From Vespa crabro (Eukaryota > Arthropoda > Insecta > Hymenoptera > Vespidae): 64,000 bases of DNA. The position numbers and the translations under genes are program-made. This document shows positions 11,501 through 25,241 of this stretch, piece by piece (within the stretch, counting starts at the first letter, position 1; each line of letters begins with the position of its first letter). Where the stretch lies: contig NC_060974.1 of NCBI RefSeq assembly GCF_910589235.1, forward strand, positions 639,501 through 703,500, written 5' to 3'. Below the pieces are notes generated by a model. It worked only from the letters and a program-made list of their open reading frames with translations. It had not been told where the DNA came from and did not search any database.

Positions 11501-14500
11501 ACTGTCGGTATTGGAAATGTTTCGATCAGTCGAGGGAATGATATGCGGCTGCATCACAAACCAATGCCGCTATAGTACTTGGAAATATTCAGACTTGTCT
11601 GGGAGAGTTAGGCGAGTGACTAATAAACCAATGTGACTATCGGGCTCAGAAATATTCCGAACAGTTGAGGGAAATTTATGCGAGTGCCTCTCGAACAAAT
11701 ACAGCTGCCGGACTTAGACAAATTCGGACTAGTCGAGGGAAAGTTATGAGAGTAGTTTTTGAACCAATGCGACTGTCGGGCTAGGAAATATTACGGCTAG
11801 TCAATGGAATGTTATGTTAGTGCCTCTCGAAACAATGCGGCTGGGAGTCTTGGAAACATTCCGCCCTAAAGGGGAAAGTTACGTGAGGGACTTATGCAGC
11901 ATTGCGACAATTGGGTTTGGAAATATTTTTTCTCGTCGAAGAACAGTTATGCGAGTGCCTGTCAAAACATTACGACTGTCGGAATTAGAAATATTAAGAC
12001 TAGTCAAGTAACACTTATGCGACTGCCACGCGAACCAAAGAGACTGGCGCAATTGTAACCTTTCCGAATATTTGAAGGAAAGTTATGAGAGTGACTTGTG
12101 AACCAGAGCGACTGTATGTAAAGGGAATATTCCCAGTGGTCTAGAGAATGTTATCGAGTGCCTCCCGTACCAATGCGGATGTCGGTCTTGGAATCATTCC
12201 GACAAGTCGAGGGAATGTTATGACAGTAACTTTTGAACCAATGCGACTGTCGGGCTCGGAAATATTACGACGACTCAATGCAAACTTATGCGACAGCCAC
12301 CAAACCAAAACGACAGGCAAACTTGGATCCATTCCAACTAATCAAGGGAAAGTTTTAAGTGCGACTTGTGTATCAAAGCGACTGTCAGAATTGGAAATAT
12401 CCTGACTAGTCGAGGGATGGTTATACGTGTATCTCGTAAAATGCCTCTGTCGGGCATGGAAGTATTTTGCCTAGTCGAGTGAAATTTACGCGAGTGCCTC
12501 CCAAACCAATGCTGCTGTAGGCTTTGAAAATATTCCCACTAAAGGAGAGAAACTTATACTAGTGCCACTCGAACCACAGCGAATATCTGACTTGGAACTA
12601 ATCAGAGTAGTCGAAGGAATGTTATGCGAACTATATTAGAACTCAAGCGGTGGCCGGACTTGGTAATATCCCGACTAGCCGTTGGAAATTTGTGCGAGTT
12701 ATTCTCGAACCAAAGGAGCTGTAGGACTTGAAGAAATTACTAATAGTCAGAGGATAGTCATGCGTGTGATACTAGAGCTAATTCCACAATCGGACCAGGA
12801 AGTAGTGCGAATAGTAGGGGATAAGATATTCAAGTGACTCTAGAACCAATGCAACGGTTGGACTTGAAAATATACCAACTACTCGAAAGAAAGTTATGCG
12901 AGTAACTTTTGAACAATAGCGGCTGTAGGGCTAGGAAATATTTCGACTAGTCGGGAAACTTTGAGCGAGTATCTTGTCAACCAATCCGACTATCGTGATT
13001 GGAAATATTCCGGCTAGTCAAGGGAAAGTTAAGCGAGTGCTTCTCGAATCAAAGCGGGTGTCGGACTTGGAACTTTTCCAACTAGTCGAAGGAAAGTTAT
13101 GCGAGTAAATCTAGAACTAATGCGACGGTCGGATATGAAAATATTCCGAATAGACATGGGAAAATTATGCGAGTGCCTATCAAACCAATGCGTCTGTCGG
13201 ACTTAGATATATTCCAACTTGTCGAGGGATATTTATGCAAGTAATTTGTGAACCAAAGGAACTGTCAAGCTTGGAAATAGTACAATTAGTCGAGGGAATA
13301 TTACACAAGTTCCTCCCGAATAAATGAGGCTGATGGACATGGAAATATTCTGACAAGTCTTGGGAAACTTATGCAAGAGGAAATTGAACCAATGAGTCTG
13401 TCGAACTTGGCAATAATACGACTAATCGGGAAAAGTTATGAGATTGCCTCTCGAGCAAATATCGCTATCGTCCTTGGAATGATTTCGAAGAGTTGGGGTA
13501 AGTTATGCGTGTTATTTTGGAACTAATTGGACGGTCGGACAATAAAATATCCCGAGTAATCCATGCAAATATATGCGATTAACTTGTGAACCAATGCAAC
13601 TGTCGGGCTTGGAAATATTTCATCTAGTCGAGGGAAAGCTTTGCCTCTCGAGCAAAGGCGACTGTTGAACTTGGAAATAATTTGACTAGTCGTGGGAAGT
13701 TAAGCGAGTGACTAGTAAACCAAAGCGAAAGTTGTCGGCGAAAGTTATGCAAGAGCCACTCGAACCAATGCAACTGTCGGCCTTGGAAAATTTCAGACAA
13801 TTCGAGGAATAGTTGTGTGGGTGTCTCTCAAACCAATGTAGTTGTTGGACTTGGAAATATTCCGACTAGTGGATAGAAACATATGCGAGTACCAAAAGAA
13901 CCAATGTGAATGTCACACTAGGAAATGCTTCGACTAGTCGAGGGAATGTTATGCGAGTTATACTGGGACTAATGCGATGGTCGGATATGGAAATATTCCG
14001 ATTAGTCAACCGAAATTTATGCGTGTAATACTCGAACAATTGCAGTTGTCGAACTTGGAAATATTACGATTAGTCGAGGGAAAGTTGTTCGAGTGATTCT
14101 GAAACTAATGCGACGGTCGGACTAGGAAATATTTCAACAAGGCGGAAAAATTTATGCTGGTAGCTTTCGAAAAAATGCGTCAGTCGGACTGGAAATATTC
14201 CGACTAGTCGGGAGAAATTTATGCGTGCAATTTGTACCAAAGCAAATATCGCACTTGAAATCATTACGACTAGTCAAGAGAAAGTTGTGAGAGTGAATTG
14301 TGAACCAAAGCGTTTGTTGGAATTGAAGATATTCCGACTAGTCGAGGGAAAGTTATGCGAGTGACTATAGCACCAATGCAACATTCGTACTTGGAAATAT
14401 CCAGAGAAGTTGATGGCATTTACGCGAGTGATAATTAATCTAATGCAACTATCAGAGTCAAGGGAAACTTATGCGACTGCCACTCGAAGCATAGCGACTG

Positions 14501-17500
14501 GCGGACTTGGATCCGTTGCGACTGGTCGAGGCAAAATTATTAGAGTGACTTGTGTACCAAAGGGACTGTCGGAATTATAGATATACCGACTAGTCTAGGG
14601 ATGGTTATGCGAGTATCTTGTAAACCAAAGCATCTGTCGGGCTTGGAAATATTCTGATCGGTCGAGTGAAAGTTATGCGGGTTCCTCTCAAACCAATGCG
14701 TTTGTAGGAAATAGAAATATTCCGAATAGTAGAGAGAAATATGTGCGAGTGCCACTCCAAACAAAGCAAATATCGGACTTGGGATTATTCCGACCAGTCG
14801 AGGAAATGTTATGCGAGTTATAGTGGAACCATTAAGGCGGTCAGACTTGGAAATATACCGATTAGTCGGGGGAATGATATGCGAGTGCCACTCGATACAT
14901 TAAGTCTATGTGACTAGGAAATATGCCGACTAGTCGAGAGAAAGTAATACGAATGAATCGCGACCCAATGCAACTGTCGGACGTGGAAATAAATCGAATA
15001 GACGAGGAATAGTTATGCGTGTGCCTCTCGAATCAATATGTCTGTCGGACTTGGAATATTCCGACTAGACAAGGTAATGTTTTGCAAGTGCCTCTCGAAA
15101 CAATGTTACTATCAGTCCTGGAAATATTCATCTGGAGATATTAATCGAGGGAATGATGTGATTGTGGCTCCCGAACCAATGCGACTTTTCTATTTGGAAA
15201 CATTCCTACTAGTCAAAGGAATTTTGTTCACGTACCTTTCGAACCAGTGCGTCTTTCGGACTTGAAATTTTTTCGAATAATCGAGGGAGAGTTGTGCGAG
15301 TGCCTCTCAGAACAATGCGATAGTCAGAACTAGAAATATTACCACTAGTCGACAGAAAGATGTGCAAGATTCTCGCCAAGCAATGAGACTGAATACCTAG
15401 ATATATTCCGCCTAGAGTAGGGAAAGTTGTGCGAGTACTTCTCGGACCAACGCGGCTATAGTACTTAGAAATGCTCCTACTAGTTTAAGGAAAATTATGA
15501 TAGGGCATCTCGAATGCGAAAGGCAGCCCTAGATATATTACTCCTAGTCGAGGGAAAGTTGTGCGAGAACCTCTAGAAATATTACGACTCTCGGAATTGG
15601 AATTATTCCGTCTATTCGAGAGAATGTTATGCTAGTGCTTTTAGAACCACTGCGACAGTCACATCATGAAATATTCCGTCTAGTCGGGAGGAAGAAATGC
15701 CAGTGCCTCTCTAATCAATGCAACTGTCAGACCTTGAAATTTCCCGACAAGTCCAGGAAAAGTTATGCGATTGCCTCACGAACCCATGTGATTGTTTGAC
15801 TTCAAAAGAATCCGACTACACGAGAGTATGTTATACGAGTGCTTCTCTAACCAGTGCAACTTTGGAACTTCGAAATATTTCGGATATTCGAGGGAATTTT
15901 GTGCTCGTTCCTCTCGAACCAGTGCGTCTTATGGATATGGAAATATTCCAGGCAGTCGTGGGAAAGTTGTGCGAGTGCGTCTCGATCCAATGCGACTGTC
16001 GAACTCGGAACTTTCCAACTAGTCGAAGGAGATTTGTGCGTATGCTCTCACATTATGTCGACTAACAGATTTGGAAACTCTCCGCTTATTCGAAGGAAAG
16101 TTATGTGAAAGCCTCTCGATACAATACGAATGTCGGAATTAGCAATATACCGTCTAGTAGTGGGAATGTTATTCAAACGCCTCACTATCCAGTGCGTCAT
16201 TCTGGAGTGAAATTTTTCGTCTAGTCGAGAGAATGCTGAACCCGTACCTCTCGAAACAGTGCGTATTTCGTGCTGGGAAAAAATCCTACTAATCAAGGCA
16301 AAGGTGTGCGAATGCCTTACTTCAATGCGACTGTCGGACTTCAAAACATTCGAACTAGTCAAGGGAAGTTATTCGAGTGCCTCCAACAATACTGCCTCTA
16401 TCGTATTTAGATATATTCCAACTAGCCGAGGGAATGTTATGAATCTTCGTCTCGCACCAATGCGACTGTAGGAATTGGAAATATTTCGACTGGTCGAGGG
16501 AAATTTATGCGTGTGCATCTCGAACCCATGTGACTGTCATACTCGGAACATTTCGACTATTGGATGGAAAGTTGCGCAAGTGCCACTCCAACCAATGCGA
16601 CTCTCAGACTTGAAATCATTCCGACTAGTCGAGGGAAAGATATGCGTGTGCTGTTCGAACCAATGCGACTGTAGGACCTAGAAATACTCCGAATAGTCGA
16701 GGGAAAGTTATGGAATTATGTCACGCATCAGTGATACTGTCTGATTCGTTATTGTTCCAACTAGTCATAGGAAAAATATAAAAGTGTTTCCCAATACAAT
16801 GCGTCTGTCGAACCTAGATAAATTACCCCATGTCGAGGCATAATTATGAGCGTTCCTCTCGAATCAATATAAATGACGGAATTTGAAATCTTTCGACTAG
16901 TCGAAGGATTGCTATAGGAATGCCTCTCGAACCAATAATACTGTCGGACTCATAACCTTACGACAAGTCGAATGAAATTTTTGCGAGTGCCTCACTAACC
17001 AATGCGACTGTCGAATTTGTATATATTCCGACTAGTTGTGAAAAAGTTATGGAAGTTCCTCTCTAAACAATGCGACAGTCGTACCTGGTAATATTCTGAC
17101 CAGTCGAGGGAAAGTTATGTGAGTGATATGTGAAACAATGCGACTATCGGTCTTGGAAGCATTCCAACTAGTCGAGGGAATGTTACGCGAATGACTTGTA
17201 AACCAATGCGACTGTTGGACTTTTCAAATATTCGTATAGTCGAGAGAAGGATATGTGAATGCCCCTCGAACCGATATCATTGTCGTACATATTAAATTTC
17301 CCCCTAGCCGAGGGAAAGCTATGTGAGTGGCAAGTGAACCAATGCGACTGTTGTTCTTGGAAAAATCGAGAATAAGTGCGGGAATGTTCAGCTGGTTCCT
17401 CTCTATCCAATTCAAACGTTACACCTAAATATAATTCATTTAGTTGAGGGAAAGATATCCGAATGACTTGTGAGCCAATGTGAATATGAGACATGGAAAT

Positions 17501-19195
17501 ATTCAGACTAGTCGAGGAAAAGTTGTGCGTGTGCCGCTGGCAACAATTCGAATGTCAGACCTAGAAATATTCCGACTATTCGTGAGAATGTTATACGAGT
17601 GCCTCACTAACCATTGCTTCGGTCGGATCTAGAAATATTCCACCTAGTCGAGGGAAGGTCATGAGAGTAACAAGTAATTTGTCTATGGGTCTTGGAAATA
17701 TTTTATAGAGACGAGAAAAAATTATACGGGTGCCACTCAAATCAATGCGACTGTCGGACATAGAAACAATCCGAATATTCGAGGGAAGTTATGCGAGTGA
17801 CTATCTACCCAAAGCGGATGTGTTAGAAACATTACCTAGTCGGGTAAAAGATATGCGTGTGTCTCTCGGCTGTCTGATTTGGAAATATTCGGAATAGTCG
17901 AAGGAAATTTATGCTAGTTATACTAGTAACTATGCGATTGCTGGACTTGAAAATATCCCGCTTATTAGAATGAAAGTTATGCGAGTGTCACTCGAAACAA
18001 TGCTGCTATCGGACTTTGAAATGACTAATAAAGAGAGAGCTATGCGATTGAATTATGATTCAATGCGAACGTCGTGCTTGAAAATATACCGAATATTCAA
18101 GGAGAATTTATGCGAATGCCTCCAAAACCAATGCGGCGACCGGATTTGGAAACATTCCAAAAGGTTCGGGAAAATTATGTTAGTGACTCGCGAAAAAAGC
18201 GGCTGTCGGACTTGGAAATATTCCTCCGAATCGAGGAAAAGTTACGAGAGTGCCTCTCGAAACAATGTGGCTCTTGGAATTTGAAATACTCCGACTTGTC
18301 GAGGGAAAGTTTTGCGAGTGACACACGAACCAATGCGACTGCCGGACTTGAAATTATATCGCCTATACGAGGGAAAGTAATATGAGTGTCTTATGAACCA
18401 ATGAGATATTCGGACTTGGAATCATTCCGATTAGTCGACGGAAATATTTGCGTGTGCTCCTCGAACTAATGCGGCTGTCGGTCTTGGAATTATTTCGACA
18501 AGACTGGTGAAAGATATACTAGTGCCACTCGAAACAATTATACTGTCAGTCTTGGTAGTACTTCAACTAGTCGAAGTATAGTTATGCAAGTGAAATGTGA
18601 ACCAATGTAACTGTCGGTCTTGGAAATATTCCGACTAGTAGTGAGAAAGTTATACAAGTTCCACTCGAAAAAATGCGACTATCAGACTTGGAAATATTCC
18701 AACTAATCGGGTGAAGTTAGGAGAGTGCCACACGAAACAAATTAACTGTCGGCTTTGGAAATATCTCTACTAGTCGAAATATAGGTATGCGAATGAATTG
18801 GGAAGCGATGAGACTATCGTACTTGGAAATATTCCGACTAGTCATGTGAAAGATATGCGAGTGCCACTCGGAAAAAATTGACTGTCGGTCTTGAAAATAC
18901 TTCTACTAGTCGAAGTATAGATATGCGAGTGAATTGTGAAGCAATGAGAATTTTGTGCTTCGAAATATTCAAACTAACCGGTAGGAATTTATGGGAGTGC
19001 TATTCGATCCAATGCGGCTGCTGTGCTTGGACATATTCCGACTTGACGAGGGTGAGTTACGCGAGTGACTCTAGAATCAATGCGGCTGTTGGATGGAGAA
19101 ATATTCCGACAAGCAAAAGGAAAATTATGAGAGTGTCCTCGGGCGCATGCGATTGTCAGATATAGAAATATTCCGACCAGTCGAGAGAAAGATTT
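8591..19195 (+). repeat. 68-bp satellite, forward block (about 156 monomers)
   Basis: The monomer can be followed by the blocks GGAAATATTCCGACTAGTCG, GAGGGAAAGTTATGCGAGTG and CTCGAACCAATGCGACTGTC. The TTATG anchor ends at about 8700, 8767, 8835, 8903 and 8971, giving a 67-68 bp period. Monomers are strongly diverged from one another (by eye about 15-30 percent), so this is an old array with little recent homogenisation. Because 68 is not a multiple of three, the short frames inside it are not conserved between monomers and are not genes. Each monomer carries a dyad centred on ACTAGT. Groups of variant monomers recur (see findings). Strand is given relative to the block just quoted. Confidence 0.95.
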
Positions 19196-22100
19196 CAGAT
19201 TTGAGTGTGAAATAATGCTGTCATAATAAAATATCGTAATAAAGACATTAATAAAAATAACAATAGTAATAATAGTGATAATAAGAACAATAATAATAAC
19301 GATAATATGATAACAATAGTAACAATAATAACGATAATAACGATTATAAGGATAATAACGTTAATAATAATAATATAAATAATAACGATAATAATAAAGA
19401 TAATTTTAATAGTAAATATTATAACGTCATTAATAACGAAATTACGGAAAATAAGTATCATAAACATAATAAAGTTAATAACGATAATAATGATAATTGC
19501 AATAATAACGTTAATAACGTTAATAAAATTATTAATAAAAATAATAATAATAAAAATAATAACGATAATAACGATATTACTCATTATAACGAAATAAACT
19601 ATAATAATGATAATAACGACAAAAATTACCATTATAGTTATAATAACGATAATTACGTTGATAACAAAACTAATAATGACAATAATATTAATAAAAACGA
19701 CAATAAAGAAAGTAACTATAATGACGATAATTACGGTAATAACGTTGAAACAATAATAATAACGATTATAATAATAGTAACGATTGTAACGACAATAATA
19801 ACGATAAAATCGATTATAACTATTATCACGAAAATAACGATTATAACAATAATAACATTAATTACGATAATAATAATATTCATAACAATAAGAAAGTCAA
19901 CAACGATAAAAACAATAATAGCGATAATAACTATAATATTGACAATAACGTAAGTAACGATAATAACGATAAAATGATTATGACAATAATAACGATATTA
20001 ACGTTAACAAAGATAATTAGAACAATAAAAACATATTAACGATAAATCGAAAATGACGATAATAACGATAAGAATGTTAATAACAATGAAAATGACGATA
20101 ATAATAAAAATAACCATTATAACGATAATAACTCTAATAACGGCAGTAATAAGAATAATAATAATAAGAAGAATTATGATAATAATAATGACGATAATAA
20201 CAATGTTAATTATTATAACGATATTAACGATAATTAAGATAATAATGACCATAATAACAATAATAATGGTAATAAAGATAATGACGTTAATAACAAAAAT
20301 AATAATCAAAATAATGATAATAATAAGGACAATAACGATAATAATGTTAATAACTATAATAACGATAATTACGATAGTAAGGTTAAAACGATAATAATAA
20401 CTATTATAATAATAGTACCGATAATAACGACAATAATAACGATAGAATCGATAATAACGATCAAGACGACAATAACGTTAATAACTATAATAAAATAATA
20501 ACGCTAAAAAGGTTAATAGCGATAATAATAAGATAATTTTAATAGTTACGATAATAACGACGAGAATAATGAAATTAACGAAAATAAGTATTATAACCAT
20601 AATAAAGTTAATGACGATAATAATGATAATAGCAATAATAACGTCAACAATGATAATAAAATAAGAATAAGTATAATTAAAATAATAATAGTTGAAGTAA
20701 TAACGAAAATAACAATAATAATAAAAACAATAAGTATAATAACAATAATAATAATAATAATAATGAGGATAATATCGATATAAATAATTATAACGATATT
20801 AATGATAATAACGATAATAACGTTAAAACAAAAATAATAATGATGATAACAATAATAATAGCGACAATAACGATAATAATAATTATAACGGTAATATCAA
20901 TAGTAATGGTAATAACGATTATAACTATAAAAACGTTAATAACGAAAATAATAACATTACTAATAATAATAATTGTATGCATGATAATAACTATAATAAT
21001 AACGATAATAACGACAATAACGATTATAATAAAAATAAAAATAATCTACACAATAAAAATAAATATAACATAAATAATGATAATAATAATATTAAAAATA
21101 ATATCGATAATAACCATAATAACGTATGTAAAGACAACAGCGCTAATAAAAATAATAACTATAATAACGATAATAACAATTATAATAACAATAATTTTAT
21201 TGATAATAATAATAATAACTTTATTAACGATAAACATTATTGTAATAGTAATAGTAACAAAAGAATAATAACAATAATAATAGTAATGGAAATAGTAATA
21301 ATAAAAATAATAATAATAAATATAATAATAACAGTTACATAAATAATAATAATAGTAATAAAAATTATTATAATAAATATTATATAAGAAAAAAATTAAA
21401 ACGATAATAAAGATAATAACGATGATGACGATAACAAAGATTATAACGATAATAATAATAATAATAATAAGGAAATTATTAAAATAGTAACAAAAATTAT
21501 AATAATTATAATAATAAAACTAATAACTATAATAACAATTATAATTATAATTATAATAATAATAATAATTGTAAAAATAATAGTAATCATAATTGCGATT
21601 TTAACAATAATCACGATAATAAAAATAAAAACAATAATAGTGATAATAACGATATTATCAGTAATAACGGTAATGAAGATAATAATAACGAAACAAATAA
21701 TAACGTTAAAATCGGTAATAATTATAATAAAAACGATAATAATAATTATTATAATAATAATAATAATAGTAATAACGATAATAAAGATAATTATGATAAT
21801 AACGATAATAACTGTAACAGTAATGATAATGATAATAACGTTAATTACGTAAAGAAATAATGTTAATAACAATAATACTAAGGATAATAATAAAAATGGT
21901 GATAATAATAATAACAACAATAATAATTATTAATATATTTACGATAATAATCATAATAACTAGAATATTGAAATTATGATAATGACGATAATATTGTAAA
22001 TGGCGACAATAATAGCAATAATAACGTTAATAACGATAGCAACAGTAATAAGCATAATAACGATAATAATCTTCATAAAGATGATCTTGACGATAATAAT

Positions 22101-22213
22101 AGTAGTAACGAAAATATCCACAATAAAAGAGAAAATAACGATAATAACATGTATAACGATTATAAGGATAATAACCATAATGAAGATAATAACGATAATA
22201 AGTTTAAGACCGA
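19196..22213 (+). repeat. AATAACGAT-type array between the satellite and copy C
   Basis: About 3 kb of diverged AAT/AAC/GAT triplets. Variant-rich segments recur inside it: the stretch at about 19745 reappears near 20383, and the stretch around 19450 (ATAAACATAATAAAGTTAAT) reappears near 20586. It grew by duplication of long segments as well as by triplet slippage. No gene is visible. Confidence 0.93.
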
Positions 22214-22406
22214 TTTTTCTTGATGGTCTGAGAATGTCAATCTTTACACATTAACGCAGGGACCCTACCAGCCAGAGGAACCCTTCACCATTCGGGTCCC
22301 CCATAAGTCCCTGGACTGTCGGGCTCACCGTTGGAATAGGGACTACCGACTAAACTTCTATCTAACAGAGTAGCATATTGAAACAATCCCGGCATCGACA
22401 TGGGGC

Positions 22407-25241
22407 ATTTCTTCGGGATGGCGCTAAAACATCAGGTCCTTTTACGGCATTCTCCCTTCGGCTATACGGCGCCGGAGCCTGGAGCAACGTTAAGGGCGCG
22501 TCTATTAGCCGCTCGTCTCCATCTTTTTCTTCGCAAGATAGCCCTGACGTACCAGGCCACCTTATTCCACACCTCTTGTCCTCGGAGAATTTTCTCGACA
22601 TCGTTTTCTGACGAGAAGTCTCCGAGGTCCTAGTCAAAGGCGGAACGTTCGACGCTCCAATGGGCACATTTGATGAACGTGTGGTGGACGCCTTCGACGT
22701 TCGAGTAACCATAGGGACAGTTGCTGTCTGCTACCTTCCTCATTTTTGCGAGATAGAAGAAGAACAAGTCATGTCTGTTAAGAATTGGGTGAGATAATAG
22801 TCGAATACCCCGCTGCCCGGTTTTGCCAGCTGTCTAGCCGACTGATGAGTCGGCAGTCCATCTGCATCTAGGCTCCTGTTCCCATCTGCTTTGCCAGGTC
22901 TCAATGCTGCTAGACTTAGCGAGACTTGATACCTCCTCCATTCCTAAAACGGGCTTCTGCTGGTAGACGCATTGTCTCGCCAGGGCTAGTAGATCGATCG
23001 GGATTATTCCCGCGAGCACTAGCACCGCGGCCGCAGAGAACGTGCTGTAGGAGCAAGCGATTCGGAGATCGCCCCAATCCTCTTTACCGCGATTATGGGC
23101 TTGCGATATTTCTCGTGTTACAGCGACTCAGCCCAGAATTTCGCTCCGTATTACATCACTGCTTCGGCAACGCGCAACAGTAGTCGCCTCGGGGGCCGAT
23201 TACATTAGCCATGCGTGTGCCAAACGAGGCTACAAGTTTTGCCGGCTTGTCAGCAGCCCTAATTATATGTTCTCCAAAATTGAGACTGCTATCGTACATT
23301 ACCCCTCAGTATTTGACAGCCGAAATATTCTGGACAGTCGCGTCTCCTACATTGAAACTGCGCAAGTCGTTGTTGCGCTTCTACATAAGTAGCACGATCT
23401 CAGACTTCTGGTCTGCAAAAGACAGCCAGTGTTCTTTCATCCAGAAGATAACTCTGCGCAGGACTAGGTTGAACAGCAACCGTGTCTCCTCCGTGTCTCT
23501 CGTAGTTATGACAACTACAATGTCATCAGGTACCCCACAATGAAAGAACCCACAGGGACTGCCATACGTATCATACCGTCGTAGAAAATATTATAGAAAT
23601 CCGGTCCCAGTATTGAGCCCTGGGCTGCACCGGATGTAAACTCTAAGCTTCTCGGACCATCGCCAGTATTGTATTTTAGGAAGCGCTCGTTCAGGTAATC
23701 CCCGAGTATTCGGAGTAGATAGCTAGGAACTCTGAAATTACGTTGGAGCGCTTCCTTTGCCGAGTCCCACTTGACGGCATTTCTCACGTCTTAGGAGGCT
23801 AGCAGACACATGGGCGAGATAGATGATACCCTCGCTTCGAGACTTTAGCGCCGTGACAACCTCCTGGCCCGCATGGATGGTGGAGAGGTCGGATCGAAAT
23901 CCATACTGCCGAGCAGCAATATCGCACGCTGCCTTCACAGCCGCGTGCAGAGGTGACTGAGGCAGGAGATTGCCAGCCGTATCAAGCATATATATAGGCC
24001 TGTATGGCAAAATGGCATCTACTGGACACTTGCCCTTCCTTATGAGCCCAAGTCTTCCTTTTTTCCAAAAGAGGGGGAAGATGTCCTCCTTGAGGAACAT
24101 GTTATACATATTTAGCAAGAGCTCAGGGTTATACTGCGCGACGGCTTTCATTCCTTCCGCTGGAAAGACGTCCGTCTTGTAACTCTTTTGTTCCGCATGA
24201 AAGATGCGGACGTGAGTAGCTCTCCCTCCGTAAACTGTGGCGCTTCTGGGCTGCCAGAAGCAGACGGGCAAACCTCTCTCTTCGGTTGTGAGAAGAATAG
24301 TGTATTAACGATATTCTCCAATCTAGTATGCACGACCCCAGATTGCGAGTGACGATCAGGTACTCTAATACCCATGGATTCTGGTCGATATCAAGGCCCA
24401 GCTCCTTCCAGCATCATCGTTGTCTGGCTTCGATGGTACTCTTCAGTAATTTTTGGCTGCTTGATACTGTGCGGCCAAGGAGACAGCATCGAAATCGCGT
24501 CTCTTCGTTCATTCTACTATCCGGAGAGGACTTAAACCTTCATCTATGGCTGAAGACAGCCTATATCGATCAATTTTTATGATATTCCACTTGGGGGGGC
24601 GAGTTGAACTTGTCACAACTGGCCTCCTATCGGGTACGTCGAATAGGTTGTAATGATGATCGCTCTCAGTGTAATCTTGGATTACCCGCCATTCTGCGAA
24701 ACTTGCCACAAGGTGTTCGTTGCTAGAGAAACGTCCAGGGTCGTCTCCCTATAACCAGGCCTACGGAAGGTTGAGGTCGAGCCTGTGTTGAGCACTGCTT
24801 GCTCCAGTCCCGACACCACCTCCTTTCGTCTTCCTTTGGGGTCCGGCCTGGCCTTCCCCCATTCGATAATTTGGCATTGAAGTCTCCAGTCACATTGAGA
24901 TCCTCTTGCATTTACCGCAGGGCGTCTTCCAGGTCGACCAGTTTGTACTGCAAGTCATCTATCCAGTCGTTCGTGGTGTGATAAACGCTGACACATGTCA
25001 TTGAGGTATGTCTCACCGAAACTTAACCGCGACCGGCTCCATGATCCGACACATGTATCTGTCAGGTATCTGGGATCCAGATAGCCGCCGTGCCCATTTC
25101 GTCGGCGTACCAACCTACTCCTGCTTTGTTCTGGAACTGTTGGTTCATTAGAACAATATAAACTTTTTTCTCAGATCGGAGCAGAGTTAGAAGGTGGTGA
25201 GCCGTTCTGCTCCTATTGACGTTACCGTACAGTACACTGAT
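22407..25241 (-). pseudogene. ORF2 remnant of R1 copy C: APE, RT, C-terminal domain
   Basis: The position of the ORF2 start in D and E (ATGAGAGTA) reads ATCAGTGTA at 25239-25241, so the start is lost. The following frame holds the APE N-terminus (NVNRSRTAHHLL; 25062-25289), then GDFNAKL near 24880-24900, then the APE C-terminal part ESDHHYNLFDV (24509-24709). RT fingers and the QYGFRSDLSTIHAGQEVV block lie in 23738-24271. The palm (SGAAQGSILGPDFYNIFYDG) lies in 23515-23787. At 23522-23533 the YADD box has lost one base, so the frame runs into a stop at the catalytic site. The C-terminal region (about 22500-23200) is broken, and the family stop codon near 22407 is mutated. Confidence 0.9.

Noticed and set aside
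15718..19165. Several 60-115 residue frames within the 68-bp satellite
   Set aside because: 68 is not a multiple of three, so frames shift in each monomer; none is conserved between monomers.
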